Source of the DNA: Planctomycetota bacterium
Lineage (GTDB): Bacteria; Planctomycetota; Phycisphaerae; SM23-33
Length of the DNA: 64,000 nt
Reading direction: 5' to 3'
Assembly: GCA_022705325.1 (NCBI GenBank)
Contig: JAKJER010000027.1
Coordinates: 19,229 to 83,228 of the forward strand
Position 1 is the stretch's first letter, and each line of letters starts with the position of its first letter. Shown here piece by piece: positions 25,393 through 33,024 of this stretch. A model generated the notes under the pieces. It made no database searches. It saw nothing but the letters and a program-made list of their open reading frames with translations, and had not been told where the DNA came from. The translations under genes and the position numbers were made by a program.

Positions 25393-27140
25393 CAGGCGCC
25401 CTCCCGGCCGGCCGGGGCGTGCCCGCCGGCTGCCTTGCCGTTGCCGTTCAGGTGGAAGCGCTCGTCCTTGGTCGCGCGAATGACCTCTTCGATCGTGGTC
25501 CGCCCTTCGCGGACCAGTCGCCAGCCGTCCTCGCGCAGGCTCCTCATGCCGTAGTGGACCGCCTCATGGCGGATGGCGCCGAGGCTGGAGCGCTCGAGGA
25601 TCATGGAGCGGACGGTCTCGGTGATGGGCATGAGTTCGAAGATGCCCGTCCGCCCGCGGTAGCCCGTGTGCTGGCACTGGCGGCAGCCCGCGCCGTGGAA
25701 GACTCGTCCGGGGAGGTCCGCGCCGAACTCCGCCTTGACCGCCTCCAGGCCGGGACCGTCGTACTCGCACCGGCAGGCGGAGCAGATCAGGCGGACCAGG
25801 CGCTGGGCCAGCACCATCTCCAGCGAAGAGGCGACCAGGTACGGCTCGATGCCCATGTCCACCAGTCGGGTGATGGCGCCGGGGGCGTCGTTGGTGTGCA
25901 GGGTGGAGAAGACCAGGTGCCCGGTCAGCGAGGCCTGGACGGCGATCTCGGCGGTCTCCAGGTCGCGGATTTCGCCGATGAGGATCACGTCCGGGTCGTG
26001 GCGCAGGATGGACCGCAGCCCGCGGGAGAAGGTCAGCCCGGTCTTGGTGGAGACCTGGATCTGGTTGATCCCGTGGAGGTGGTACTCGATGGGGTCCTCG
26101 ATGGTGACGATCTTCCGCTCGATGTCGTTGATGCGCGACAGGCCGGCGTACAGGGTGGTGGTCTTGCCGCTGCCGGTGGGTCCGGTGACCAGGACGATGC
26201 CGTGAGGCAGGTCGAGGATGCGCTCGAAGTGGTCGCGGTCGCGCCCGGCCATGCCCAGATGCTCCAGGCCCAACAGGGTGGCCCCGCGGTCCAGCAGGCG
26301 AAGCACCACCGCCTCCCCGTGGAGCATGGGGATCACCGAAACGCGCACGTCCACCTCCCGCCCGGCGACCTTGAGCTTGATCCGACCGTCCTGGGGCAAC
26401 CGCTTCTCGGCGATGTCCAGATGGCTGAGGATCTTGAGGCGCGAGACGATGGCCGGCTGGAACTGGCGGACCTCGGGCGGGATGTTGGCCTCCTGGAGCA
26501 CGCCGTCCACGCGGTAGCGCACGCGCAGGGAAGACTCGAAGGGCTCGAAATGCACGTCGGTCGCCCGGCGGTCGATCGCCTCGGCCAGCACCTGGTTGAC
26601 GAAGGTGATGATGGAGGCGTCCTCGGCCGCCTGGGAGAGGTCCACGTCGCTGTCGTCGTCGGAGTCGACGACCTCGACGCGGGCTTCCATGGATTCCGAC
26701 AGCGACTGGAGCGTGTCGGCGCCGACGCCCAGGAGGCTCTTGAGGCAGCGGTTGATCTCGCTGGCGGGGGCCAGCATCGGGCGAATCTCGCGCCCGGTGA
26801 CCAGCCTCAGCTCGTCGAGGCCGGACGGATCGAAGGCCTTGCTGGAGGCGACCAGGACCGCCCCGTCCTGCTCGACCAGCGGCAGCAGACCGTAGGTCAT
26901 GAGGATGCGGACGGGGAAGGAGGCGAGGAACTCTCGCTTGGGCGGGCAGCGTTCCAGGTCGACGCGGGGGATGAGGAACTCGTCGCTGACGGCCTGGAGA
27001 AGGTCTTCCTCTGCGGCGCCGCCCGCCCGGATCAGCGCCTCGTCCAGGGCGGTCCCCTGGGCCAGCAGGGCGCGGACCTTGCCCGCGCCCTCCTCGCCGA
27101 TCACCCCCCGCCGCATCAATGCCGTCAGCACGTCACTCAT
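25392..27140 (-). CDS. gspE: T2SS assembly ATPase GspE
   Basis: 582 residues. The N-terminal GspE/PilB domains (about 1-150) are followed by the ATPase core: Walker A GPTGSGKTTT (residues 320-329), Asp box TIEDPIEYH, Walker B LIGEIRDLETAEI and His box. A zinc-binding four-cysteine motif (CSACRC ... CRQCQHTGYRGRTG) lies in the C-terminal third. It powers pseudopilus extension from the cytoplasm. The C-terminus ends with a low-complexity Gly/Ala tail. It is the first gene of the secretion run and 163 bases downstream of the Spy-like genes. Confidence 0.96.
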   Translation of the reverse strand: MSDVLTALMRRGVIGEEGAGKVRALLAQGTALDEALIRAGGAAEEDLLQAVSDEFLIPRVDLERCPPKREFLASFPVRILMTYGLLPLVEQDGAVLVASSKAFDPSGLDELRLVTGREIRPMLAPASEINRCLKSLLGVGADTLQSLSESMEARVEVVDSDDDSDVDLSQAAEDASIITFVNQVLAEAIDRRATDVHFEPFESSLRVRYRVDGVLQEANIPPEVRQFQPAIVSRLKILSHLDIAEKRLPQDGRIKLKVAGREVDVRVSVIPMLHGEAVVLRLLDRGATLLGLEHLGMAGRDRDHFERILDLPHGIVLVTGPTGSGKTTTLYAGLSRINDIERKIVTIEDPIEYHLHGINQIQVSTKTGLTFSRGLRSILRHDPDVILIGEIRDLETAEIAVQASLTGHLVFSTLHTNDAPGAITRLVDMGIEPYLVASSLEMVLAQRLVRLICSACRCEYDGPGLEAVKAEFGADLPGRVFHGAGCRQCQHTGYRGRTGIFELMPITETVRSMILERSSLGAIRHEAVHYGMRSLREDGWRLVREGRTTIEEVIRATKDERFHLNGNGKAAGGHAPAGREGA

Positions 27141-27303
27141 GATTGGGTCTCAGCAGACTGTAGCGGGCAGCCCGTATCCAGTGGCCGGCAGGCGGCGAAC
27201 CGCCCTGCCGGCTGGCCGGTTACGGCCCCCCCGCGCGCCGCCGACGAGCGAAGAAACAAATACTCCTCGCCGCCGGACGGCGCAGGGGGGACCGTGCCGG
27301 GGT

Positions 27304-27930
27304 CTATTCCAGAAGGCCCATCATGACCGCCTGAGCTTCCTGCTTGGTGGTCAACAGTTCCTTCAACTCCTTGCGGGCCGTCTCCAGATTCTGGCGGGCC
27401 GTCGTGCGGGCCGTGCGGTACGCGTCCAGGGCCGACTTGATCTCGGCGGCCGTGGCGCCTTCCTTCTGAAGGACCGTCCTCAGGGCGCTGCCGGTCTTCT
27501 CGATCTCGCTCTGGGGGCGATCCGACGAGCCTTCGGGCCTCGGGCCGCCGCGATCGCTGCCCCCGGGGCCTCTTCCCCGCCCGAACATCATGCTGCCGAA
27601 GCCCATCCCGCCGCGGGACTCGCGCGACAACTGCTGGACCTTCTCGATCTTCGGACCCAGCACCTTCCAGTCCTCTTCGCTGGCGCCGAACTGCTCGCGC
27701 ATGCGGTTGGACATCTGCGAACGGAACTCCTCCATCCGCTTCTGCATCTCTTCCGGCGACATCCGCTGGAAACCGCCGCGCCCGCGATCCCCTTCCCTGC
27801 GATCGCCTTCCTTGCGGTCGGCCCCGCCCTTGGCGTCCGGGGCCTTCTCCTGCGAAACCGCCACGCCCACCCAGGAGGCCGTCAGCACTGCCGCCAGTGC
27901 CGCCATCGTTAGAGTCCTGATCCTGAACAT
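27304..27930 (-). CDS. Exported Spy/CpxP-like heavy-charged protein
   Basis: 208 residues from the ATG at 27930 (AGGA upstream). A signal peptide (MFRIRTLTMAALAAVLTASWVGVAVSQ) leads into a highly charged Lys/Glu/Arg-rich stretch, then helices: MSPEEMQKRMEEFRSQMSNRMREQFGASEEDWKVLGPKIEKVQQL. A glycine-rich segment follows (GMGFGSMMFGRGRGPGG) and another long helix (TARQNLETARKELKELLTTKQEAQAVMMGLL). The composition resembles zinc-resistance/Spy-like periplasmic proteins, in which helical pairs act as chaperones or sensors. Its pairing with the next gene and a sigma/anti-sigma pair suggests an envelope-stress role; that is inferred. Confidence 0.6.
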   Translation of the reverse strand: MFRIRTLTMAALAAVLTASWVGVAVSQEKAPDAKGGADRKEGDRREGDRGRGGFQRMSPEEMQKRMEEFRSQMSNRMREQFGASEEDWKVLGPKIEKVQQLSRESRGGMGFGSMMFGRGRGPGGSDRGGPRPEGSSDRPQSEIEKTGSALRTVLQKEGATAAEIKSALDAYRTARTTARQNLETARKELKELLTTKQEAQAVMMGLLE

Positions 27931-27963
27931 GTCATCGTGTCCTTTCTGAAAACCCGGCACCCG

Positions 27964-28506
27964 CTATTCCTCAACGCGAGGAGTGGCGGGTTCCGTCGAG
28001 GGTCTGCTGGAAGAAGGGCGAGTCGGTCGGTGCCGCGGGCGGAAACCGCCCGGCCCGCCGGGCCCGTGCTCCCGCTGCTTGAGCATCTCTTCGTACTTGA
28101 CCACCTGCTGGGGGGTCAGAATCTTCTTGGTTCGGGCGACCGCCTCCTCGAAACGCGCCTTGCGCTGCTGCGACAGTTCCTCCAGGTGCTTGGCATACTC
28201 CTGCTGAATGGCATCGTACTTGGCCTGCTGCTCGCTCGTCATCAGGTCGCGAATCTGCTGATCGCGCTGCTGGGAGAAGCTGCGCCGCTGCTCGCTGTCG
28301 CGGCGAAAGCCCTCGCCCATCGCCTCCGACCAGATCTTCTTCATCTGCTCGCGCTGCTCGGCGCTGAGGTTCAGCTCCTGCGTCAACCATGAGCCGGGGC
28401 CCCGCTCGGGCGGAGCGGGCTTGCGCGCCAGCACCAACCCCAGGGACCCGCCGGCGGCGAAGACCAGGACGAAGGCAACCGCCAGGATCAGCCTCGTCTT
28501 GATCAT
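27964..28506 (-). CDS. Exported Spy/CpxP-like protein
   Basis: 180 residues; the ATG at 28506 overlaps the anti-sigma stop (ATGA). An N-terminal membrane helix (LILAVAFVLVFAAGGSLGLVLA) may be an uncleaved signal anchor. The body is all helical: LTQELNLSAEQREQMKKIWSEAM..., RDLMTSEQQAKYDAIQQEY, ILTPQQVVKYEEMLKQRE. The LxxEQ and LTPQQ phrases are typical of Spy/CpxP (LTxxQ) proteins, which bind misfolded envelope proteins or report on stress. Translational coupling with the anti-sigma gene supports a shared response. Confidence 0.72.
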   Translation of the reverse strand: MIKTRLILAVAFVLVFAAGGSLGLVLARKPAPPERGPGSWLTQELNLSAEQREQMKKIWSEAMGEGFRRDSEQRRSFSQQRDQQIRDLMTSEQQAKYDAIQQEYAKHLEELSQQRKARFEEAVARTKKILTPQQVVKYEEMLKQREHGPGGPGGFRPRHRPTRPSSSRPSTEPATPRVEE

Positions 28507-28961
28507 CTCTCGATCCTCCCGGACAGGTCCCGCACGACCCACATGGCCAGTTGCTCATCCTGCGCAGCCGCCGCCTCGGCCGGCGTGCGGGCCACGGCGG
28601 CGGTCTCCCACGTGGCCACCGCCGGGGGCGAGGCCTGGGCCGGCGAGCCGCCGGACCGCATCAGGGAGATGCTGCACGCGGCCAGGATGACCGCGGCGGC
28701 CGCCGCCGACCAGGCAGCCAGCCGGCGAACGCCGGCGGTCAAGGTCGAGTCCACCGAATCGTGCAGCCGCTCCATTGCGCCGGAGGGGATCTGCAGCCCT
28801 TCAAACTGGTGCAGCATGTCCGCCAGGCGGCGCAGTCGCTGCACCTCCGCCTGACAGGACGGGCAAGCACACAGATGCGATTCCACCGTCGCCCGTTCGC
28901 CGGCCGACAGCTCGCCGTCCATGTACGCGCCTAGTCGATACGCCTGTTCGCAATCGTTCAT
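28503..28961 (-). CDS. Zinc-binding (ZAS-type) anti-sigma factor
   Basis: 152 residues; the ATG at 28961 has AAGGAG at the right distance. The N-terminal domain carries the anti-sigma zinc motif H-x3-C-x2-C (HLCACPSC) after LGAYMDGELSAGERATVESHL, the standard RsrA/ChrR-type signature. One membrane helix follows (AAWSAAAAAVILAACSISLM), with a periplasmic tail. It would hold the sigma factor encoded 17 bases upstream until an envelope signal frees it. Confidence 0.88.
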   Translation of the reverse strand: MNDCEQAYRLGAYMDGELSAGERATVESHLCACPSCQAEVQRLRRLADMLHQFEGLQIPSGAMERLHDSVDSTLTAGVRRLAAWSAAAAAVILAACSISLMRSGGSPAQASPPAVATWETAAVARTPAEAAAAQDEQLAMWVVRDLSGRIER

Positions 28962-28978
28962 ACCTGCTCCTTCCGCCG

Positions 28979-29533
28979 TCAAAACAGGTACTCTCTGAGC
29001 AGCACCTGGAGTTGCCTGCGGGCCCGGAACAGGCGGCTTTCCACCGTGCCCCGGGGCAACTTCAGCACGTCCGCAATCTCGTCATAGCTCATGCCCTGCA
29101 ACTCCCGCAGCACGATTACCTCGCGATGGTCCGTATTCAGGGCCAGCAGGGCCGAGCCCAGGTCCAGCCGCAGGTCCGAATCCCGAACCCCGGACTGTCT
29201 CTGCCTGCCGCCGACCGCATCCTGGGCGGCTTGCAGCCGCCCCCGACGCCGCGAGACTTCGCGATGATGCCGCGCCGCCTGCAGGATCAGGATCTGCGTC
29301 AGCCAACTCTTCACCGAAGCCTCCTGCCGAAAGCCTGCCAAACCGCGATAGGCGCCGGCGAACGTCTCCTGGACAACGTCCTCGGCGTCGGCTGGCTGCC
29401 CCACCAGCCGCATCGCCAGGCCCAGCAGGTATCGCCCGTGGCGCTCCACCAACTCGTGAAACGCGCGACGATCGCCGCTACGAGAGCGTCGCGCGAGCTC
29501 CTGGTCGGTTGGCACCGGCTGATCAAAGTCCAT
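28979..29533 (-). CDS. ECF RNA polymerase sigma factor
   Basis: 184 residues from the ATG at 29533; no strong ribosome site is seen, so the exact start is less sure. Region 2 (AFHELVERHGRYLLGLAMRLVGQPADAEDVVQETFAGAY) and region 4 with its helix-turn-helix (VIVLRELQGMSYDEIADVLKLPRGTVESRLFRARRQLQVLL) are plain, joined by a short linker and lacking regions 1 and 3, as in ECF factors. It is the first gene of the set anti-sigma, Spy-like, Spy-like, and the T2SS genes follow on the same strand. Confidence 0.92.
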   Translation of the reverse strand: MDFDQPVPTDQELARRSRSGDRRAFHELVERHGRYLLGLAMRLVGQPADAEDVVQETFAGAYRGLAGFRQEASVKSWLTQILILQAARHHREVSRRRGRLQAAQDAVGGRQRQSGVRDSDLRLDLGSALLALNTDHREVIVLRELQGMSYDEIADVLKLPRGTVESRLFRARRQLQVLLREYLF

Positions 29534-29654
29534 ATCATCAATTGACCGCTTCCCCGGTATGGTTGATGGCTGGAGGCGAAATCTTCCCCGAAGCGGAAAA
29601 AATATCTTCAGCCGCGCGGCGGCGGCGAGCGAAAAGGACGTCCCAGAAACGCGC

Positions 29655-29675
29655 AAAGCCCCGCATCCGCGGGGC
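29655..29675 (-). terminator. Terminator hairpin of tRNA-Ala
   Basis: GC-rich stem (GCCCCGC/GCGGGGC) with a T-run on the minus strand, 11 bases after the 3' end of the tRNA. Confidence 0.75.
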
Positions 29676-29686
29676 CTTACGATACG

Positions 29687-29759
29687 TGGAGATGAGGGGG
29701 CTCGAACCCCTGACCTGCTGATTGCGAACCAGCCGCTCTCCCAACTGAGCTACATCCCC
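29687..29759 (-). tRNA. tRNA-Ala (anticodon CGC)
   Basis: 73 bases without an encoded CCA. On the minus strand the acceptor arm is GGGGATG with CATCTCC plus discriminator A. The G3:U70 pair, the hallmark of alanine tRNA, is present. The D arm is GCTC/GAGC, the anticodon stem GCTGG/TCAGC holds the loop TTCGCAA (anticodon CGC, reads GCG codons), and the T arm is AGGGG-TTCGAGC-CCCCT. The variable loop has five bases. Confidence 0.96.
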
Positions 29760-29825
29760 AACCTCGCGGAGTATACACAGACCGCCGCGAATTGGGAAGC
29801 GAATTTTGCCGCCCACAACGGTAAA

Positions 29826-30236
29826 ATGCCGTCCGTGAGCGACAAACCTCCGACAGGCAAGCTGTCGGCCGACAGGCGGTTTCGCCTGACGCGGGCCGGC
29901 GAAATCGATCGCGTATTCGCCGCGGGTCGGCGGGCAACCGACGCGGCGATGACCCTGTTGGCGGCGCCCAACGCACTGGACCGCTCGCGTGCAGCCGTAG
30001 CTGTGGGGCGGCGCCACGGGTCGGCGGTGCGACGCAACCGGGCCAAGCGACTCTGCCGCGAGGCCTTCCGCCTGACCCGCCCCGAATTGCCCGTCGGATG
30101 GGACTACGTCATCCTCCCCCGCCCGGGACGCGCGGCCTGCCTGGCGAGTCTGCGGGAATCGCTGCGGTCGCTGGCGCGGCGGATCGAGCGGCAAGCCCCC
30201 CCGCCGCCCGAGCCCGGCCCGGAGGAAACGCCGTGA
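29826..30236 (+). CDS. rnpA: Ribonuclease P protein component
   Basis: 136 residues. The ATG at 29826 begins the short tail MPSVSDKPP, then LSADRRFRLTRAGEIDRVFAAGRRATDAAMTLLAAP, with the RNR signature (RRNRAKRLCREAFR) that contacts RNase P RNA, and a final DYVILPRPGRA strand. It cuts 5' leaders from tRNA precursors together with rnpB RNA (not in this window). rpmH, which usually precedes it, is absent; a divergent tRNA-Ala gene lies there instead. The stop overlaps the yidD start. Confidence 0.95.
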   Translation: MPSVSDKPPTGKLSADRRFRLTRAGEIDRVFAAGRRATDAAMTLLAAPNALDRSRAAVAVGRRHGSAVRRNRAKRLCREAFRLTRPELPVGWDYVILPRPGRAACLASLRESLRSLARRIERQAPPPPEPGPEETP

Positions 30237-30481
30237 GACTCCCCCCGCCGCTGTCCTGGATCAGCCGGCTGGCCCAGGCGGGTTTGATCCTCATCGTTCG
30301 CCTCTACCAGGTCGCGCTGTCGCCCTTCCTGGGCCGGCAGTGCCGCTTCAAGCCCACGTGCAGCAACTATTTCATCCAGGCCGTGCGGCGATACGGGGCT
30401 TTGCGGGGTGGGCTCAAGGGCATCTGGCGGATCCTGCGATGCAACCCGTGGGGAGGCAGCGGATACGACCCGGTCGAGTGA
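30233..30481 (+). CDS. yidD: Membrane protein insertion efficiency factor YidD
   Basis: 82 residues starting at the GTG at 30233, which overlaps the rnpA stop (GTGA) and has GGAGG at the right spacing. The family signature is complete: LIRLYQ-like IVRLYQVALSPFLGRQCRFKPTCSNYFIQAVRRYGALRGGLKGIWRILRCNPWGGSGYDPV, shown here only as the hallmark parts LSPFLG, CRFKPTCSNY and RCNPWGGSGYDP. It helps YidC insert membrane proteins; yidC is not in the window. Confidence 0.95.
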   Translation: MRLPPPLSWISRLAQAGLILIVRLYQVALSPFLGRQCRFKPTCSNYFIQAVRRYGALRGGLKGIWRILRCNPWGGSGYDPVE

Positions 30482-30512
30482 GGGCCGACTGGCGACCTTC
30501 GGTTCTGGACCG

Positions 30513-31049
30513 TCAACCGGCGTTGCGGCGCTCCAGGTCGATCATCCGCTTCTTGAGGTCCACGCCGCCCTCGGCCGTGAAGCCCCCCATTCCTCCGCCG
30601 GAGTAGATGACGCGGTGACAGGGGATAATCAGCGGGACGTGATTCTTGCTCAGGGCCGTCGCGACCGCCCGGGCGGCGTCTTCGCGCCCGATCTGCTTGG
30701 CCAGGGCCAGGTAGCCCACGGTCTTGCCGTAAGGGACCTCGCGACAGGCTCGCAGAACCACGCCGCTGAACGACCCTTCCGCAGGCAGATCGCAACAGAT
30801 GCCGCTGAAGTCCACCATCTTGCCGTTGAAGTACTCGCGCGACAGGATCGTCAGGTCCGAGAATGCCGAATCGTCGCGGACAGCGTCCTTGTGCTCCCAG
30901 GCCAACAACTGCTCCAGGTCTCGCATGGTGTAGTGCGGCAGGATGAACCGGCACACTCCGCGCTCGCTGGCCACCGCCCCCACCGGCCCCCACGCCGTCG
31001 CCCACGCCGACCAGACCTGAGACTCGCTCTTCTTTGCCATGCCAGGCAT
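30513..31049 (-). CDS. ogt: Methylated-DNA--protein-cysteine methyltransferase
   Basis: 178 residues if it starts at 31049; an ATG nine bases later (31040) is equally possible. The DNA-binding/active-site domain is typical: VPYGKTVGYLALAKQIG, then IPCHRVI with the alkyl-acceptor Cys, then GGMGGFTAEGGVDLKKRMIDLE. The enzyme moves alkyl groups from O6-guanine onto itself. The spacing of active site and helix-turn-helix fits the Ogt/MGMT family without the Ada regulatory domain. It points away from the cysH promoter and overlaps no neighbour. Confidence 0.92.
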   Translation of the reverse strand: MPGMAKKSESQVWSAWATAWGPVGAVASERGVCRFILPHYTMRDLEQLLAWEHKDAVRDDSAFSDLTILSREYFNGKMVDFSGICCDLPAEGSFSGVVLRACREVPYGKTVGYLALAKQIGREDAARAVATALSKNHVPLIIPCHRVIYSGGGMGGFTAEGGVDLKKRMIDLERRNAG

Positions 31050-31179
31050 CTTACCCGTAAACCGGGACAAAACCCAGGACGATCCCTCCGTTCGCAGGCG
31101 ACTGGCCTCTGCGTCCGCACGCACGACTTGAAATCCCGCACCTACCCATGCATAATTACTTTGTCGATAGGTTTTGTGT

Positions 31180-31217
31180 ATTTAATCTTGACTAAATCGA
31201 GCAATGTGGTGTAGTAT
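31180..31217 (+). promoter_or_regulatory. Candidate promoter and operator of the cys operon
   Basis: In an AT-rich island (about 31140-31230), TTGACT (31188-31193) and TAGTAT (31212-31217) are 18 bases apart, 24 bases before the cysH ATG. Overlapping the -35 box is a near-palindrome ATTTAATCTTGACTAAAT (31180-31197). Rrf2-family regulators of sulfur genes use motifs of this sort, but the assignment is a guess. Confidence 0.45.
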
Positions 31218-31240
31218 TATAAGAAACAAAGGGCGCTTGC

Positions 31241-32002
31241 ATGACAGAACAACTGAATGACGCGGCGGCGACGGCGGCCGAACTGGCCGGGGAGGCAGCC
31301 GGCTTGAGCGGGAAGGACCTGTTGCTATGGGCTGGGCAGCGTTTTGAAGGCCGGCTCGCCTTCGCCACCAGCCTCGGGTTGGAGGATCAGGTCCTGACCG
31401 ACCTGATCGTCCGGTCCGGCGCGAAGATCCCCCTGTTCACGATCGACACGGGCAAGCTGCCCGAGCAGACCCTGCGACTGATCGAGCAGACGGAGCGACG
31501 CTATTGCCTGGAGATCGAGGTGCTGCGCCCGGATGCCGAGGAAGTTCGCAAGATGACTCGCCGCCATGGTCCGGCCCCCTACTACACCAGCGTGGAACTC
31601 CGCAAGCTGTGCTGCCACGTCCGCAAAGTGGCGGTGCTTCGCCGCCGCCTGGCCGGGCTGGATGCCTGGGTATGCGGGCTGCGACGCGAGCAGTCGGTCA
31701 CCCGCGAGGATGTCGACACCGTCCAGTGGGACGGCGCCAATCGCCTGGTGAAGCTCAACCCCCTGGCCGACTGGACGCTCGATAAGGTCTGGACGTACGT
31801 CCGCAAACATGACGTGCCGTACAACGCCCTCCACGACGAGAACTATCCGAGCATCGGCTGCCTGCCCTGTACGCGGGCCGTCCTGGCCGGACGGGACATT
31901 CGTTCGGGCCGGTGGTGGTGGGAGGAGCCCGAGCAGAAGGAATGCGGCCTGCACGTGGTGCAAGGCAGGCTGGTGAGGAAGGGCGAGCGCCTGGCGCATT
32001 GA
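31241..32002 (+). CDS. cysH: APS reductase (4Fe-4S type CysH)
   Basis: 253 residues; AAAGGG precedes the ATG. The PP-loop domain (FATSLGLEDQVLTDLI, TIDTGKLPEQT) carries the Cys124-Cys125 pair (KLCCHVRK) and the Cys207-x2-Cys210 motif (IGCLPCTR), the [4Fe-4S] ligands that mark adenylylsulfate (APS) reductases and are missing in PAPS reductases. The nucleophile Cys near residue 236 is in KECGLH. It makes sulfite from APS in sulfate assimilation. cysD starts 77 bases later. The use of APS rather than PAPS matters for the downstream CysN fusion. Confidence 0.93.
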   Translation: MTEQLNDAAATAAELAGEAAGLSGKDLLLWAGQRFEGRLAFATSLGLEDQVLTDLIVRSGAKIPLFTIDTGKLPEQTLRLIEQTERRYCLEIEVLRPDAEEVRKMTRRHGPAPYYTSVELRKLCCHVRKVAVLRRRLAGLDAWVCGLRREQSVTREDVDTVQWDGANRLVKLNPLADWTLDKVWTYVRKHDVPYNALHDENYPSIGCLPCTRAVLAGRDIRSGRWWWEEPEQKECGLHVVQGRLVRKGERLAH

Positions 32003-32079
32003 AGCGACCAGGCCGATCCTGCCCACAGGGTGCGGATCGCGGACGGCGGACTACTGACTCCTGATTGCTGGCTACTGCA

Positions 32080-32961
<882 letters not shown>

Positions 32962-33024
32962 CCCTCCGCTTCCGTCTGTCGATTGTCGAGTAACGGAGCC
33001 TGACCGTCACAAAGGGTAGTTGCG

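Noticed and set aside
29538..29830. Open frames over tRNA-Ala and the rnpA leader, including a possible rpmH
   Set aside because: The tRNA folds perfectly here, and no ribosomal protein L34 sequence (its Lys/Arg-rich signature) is found.
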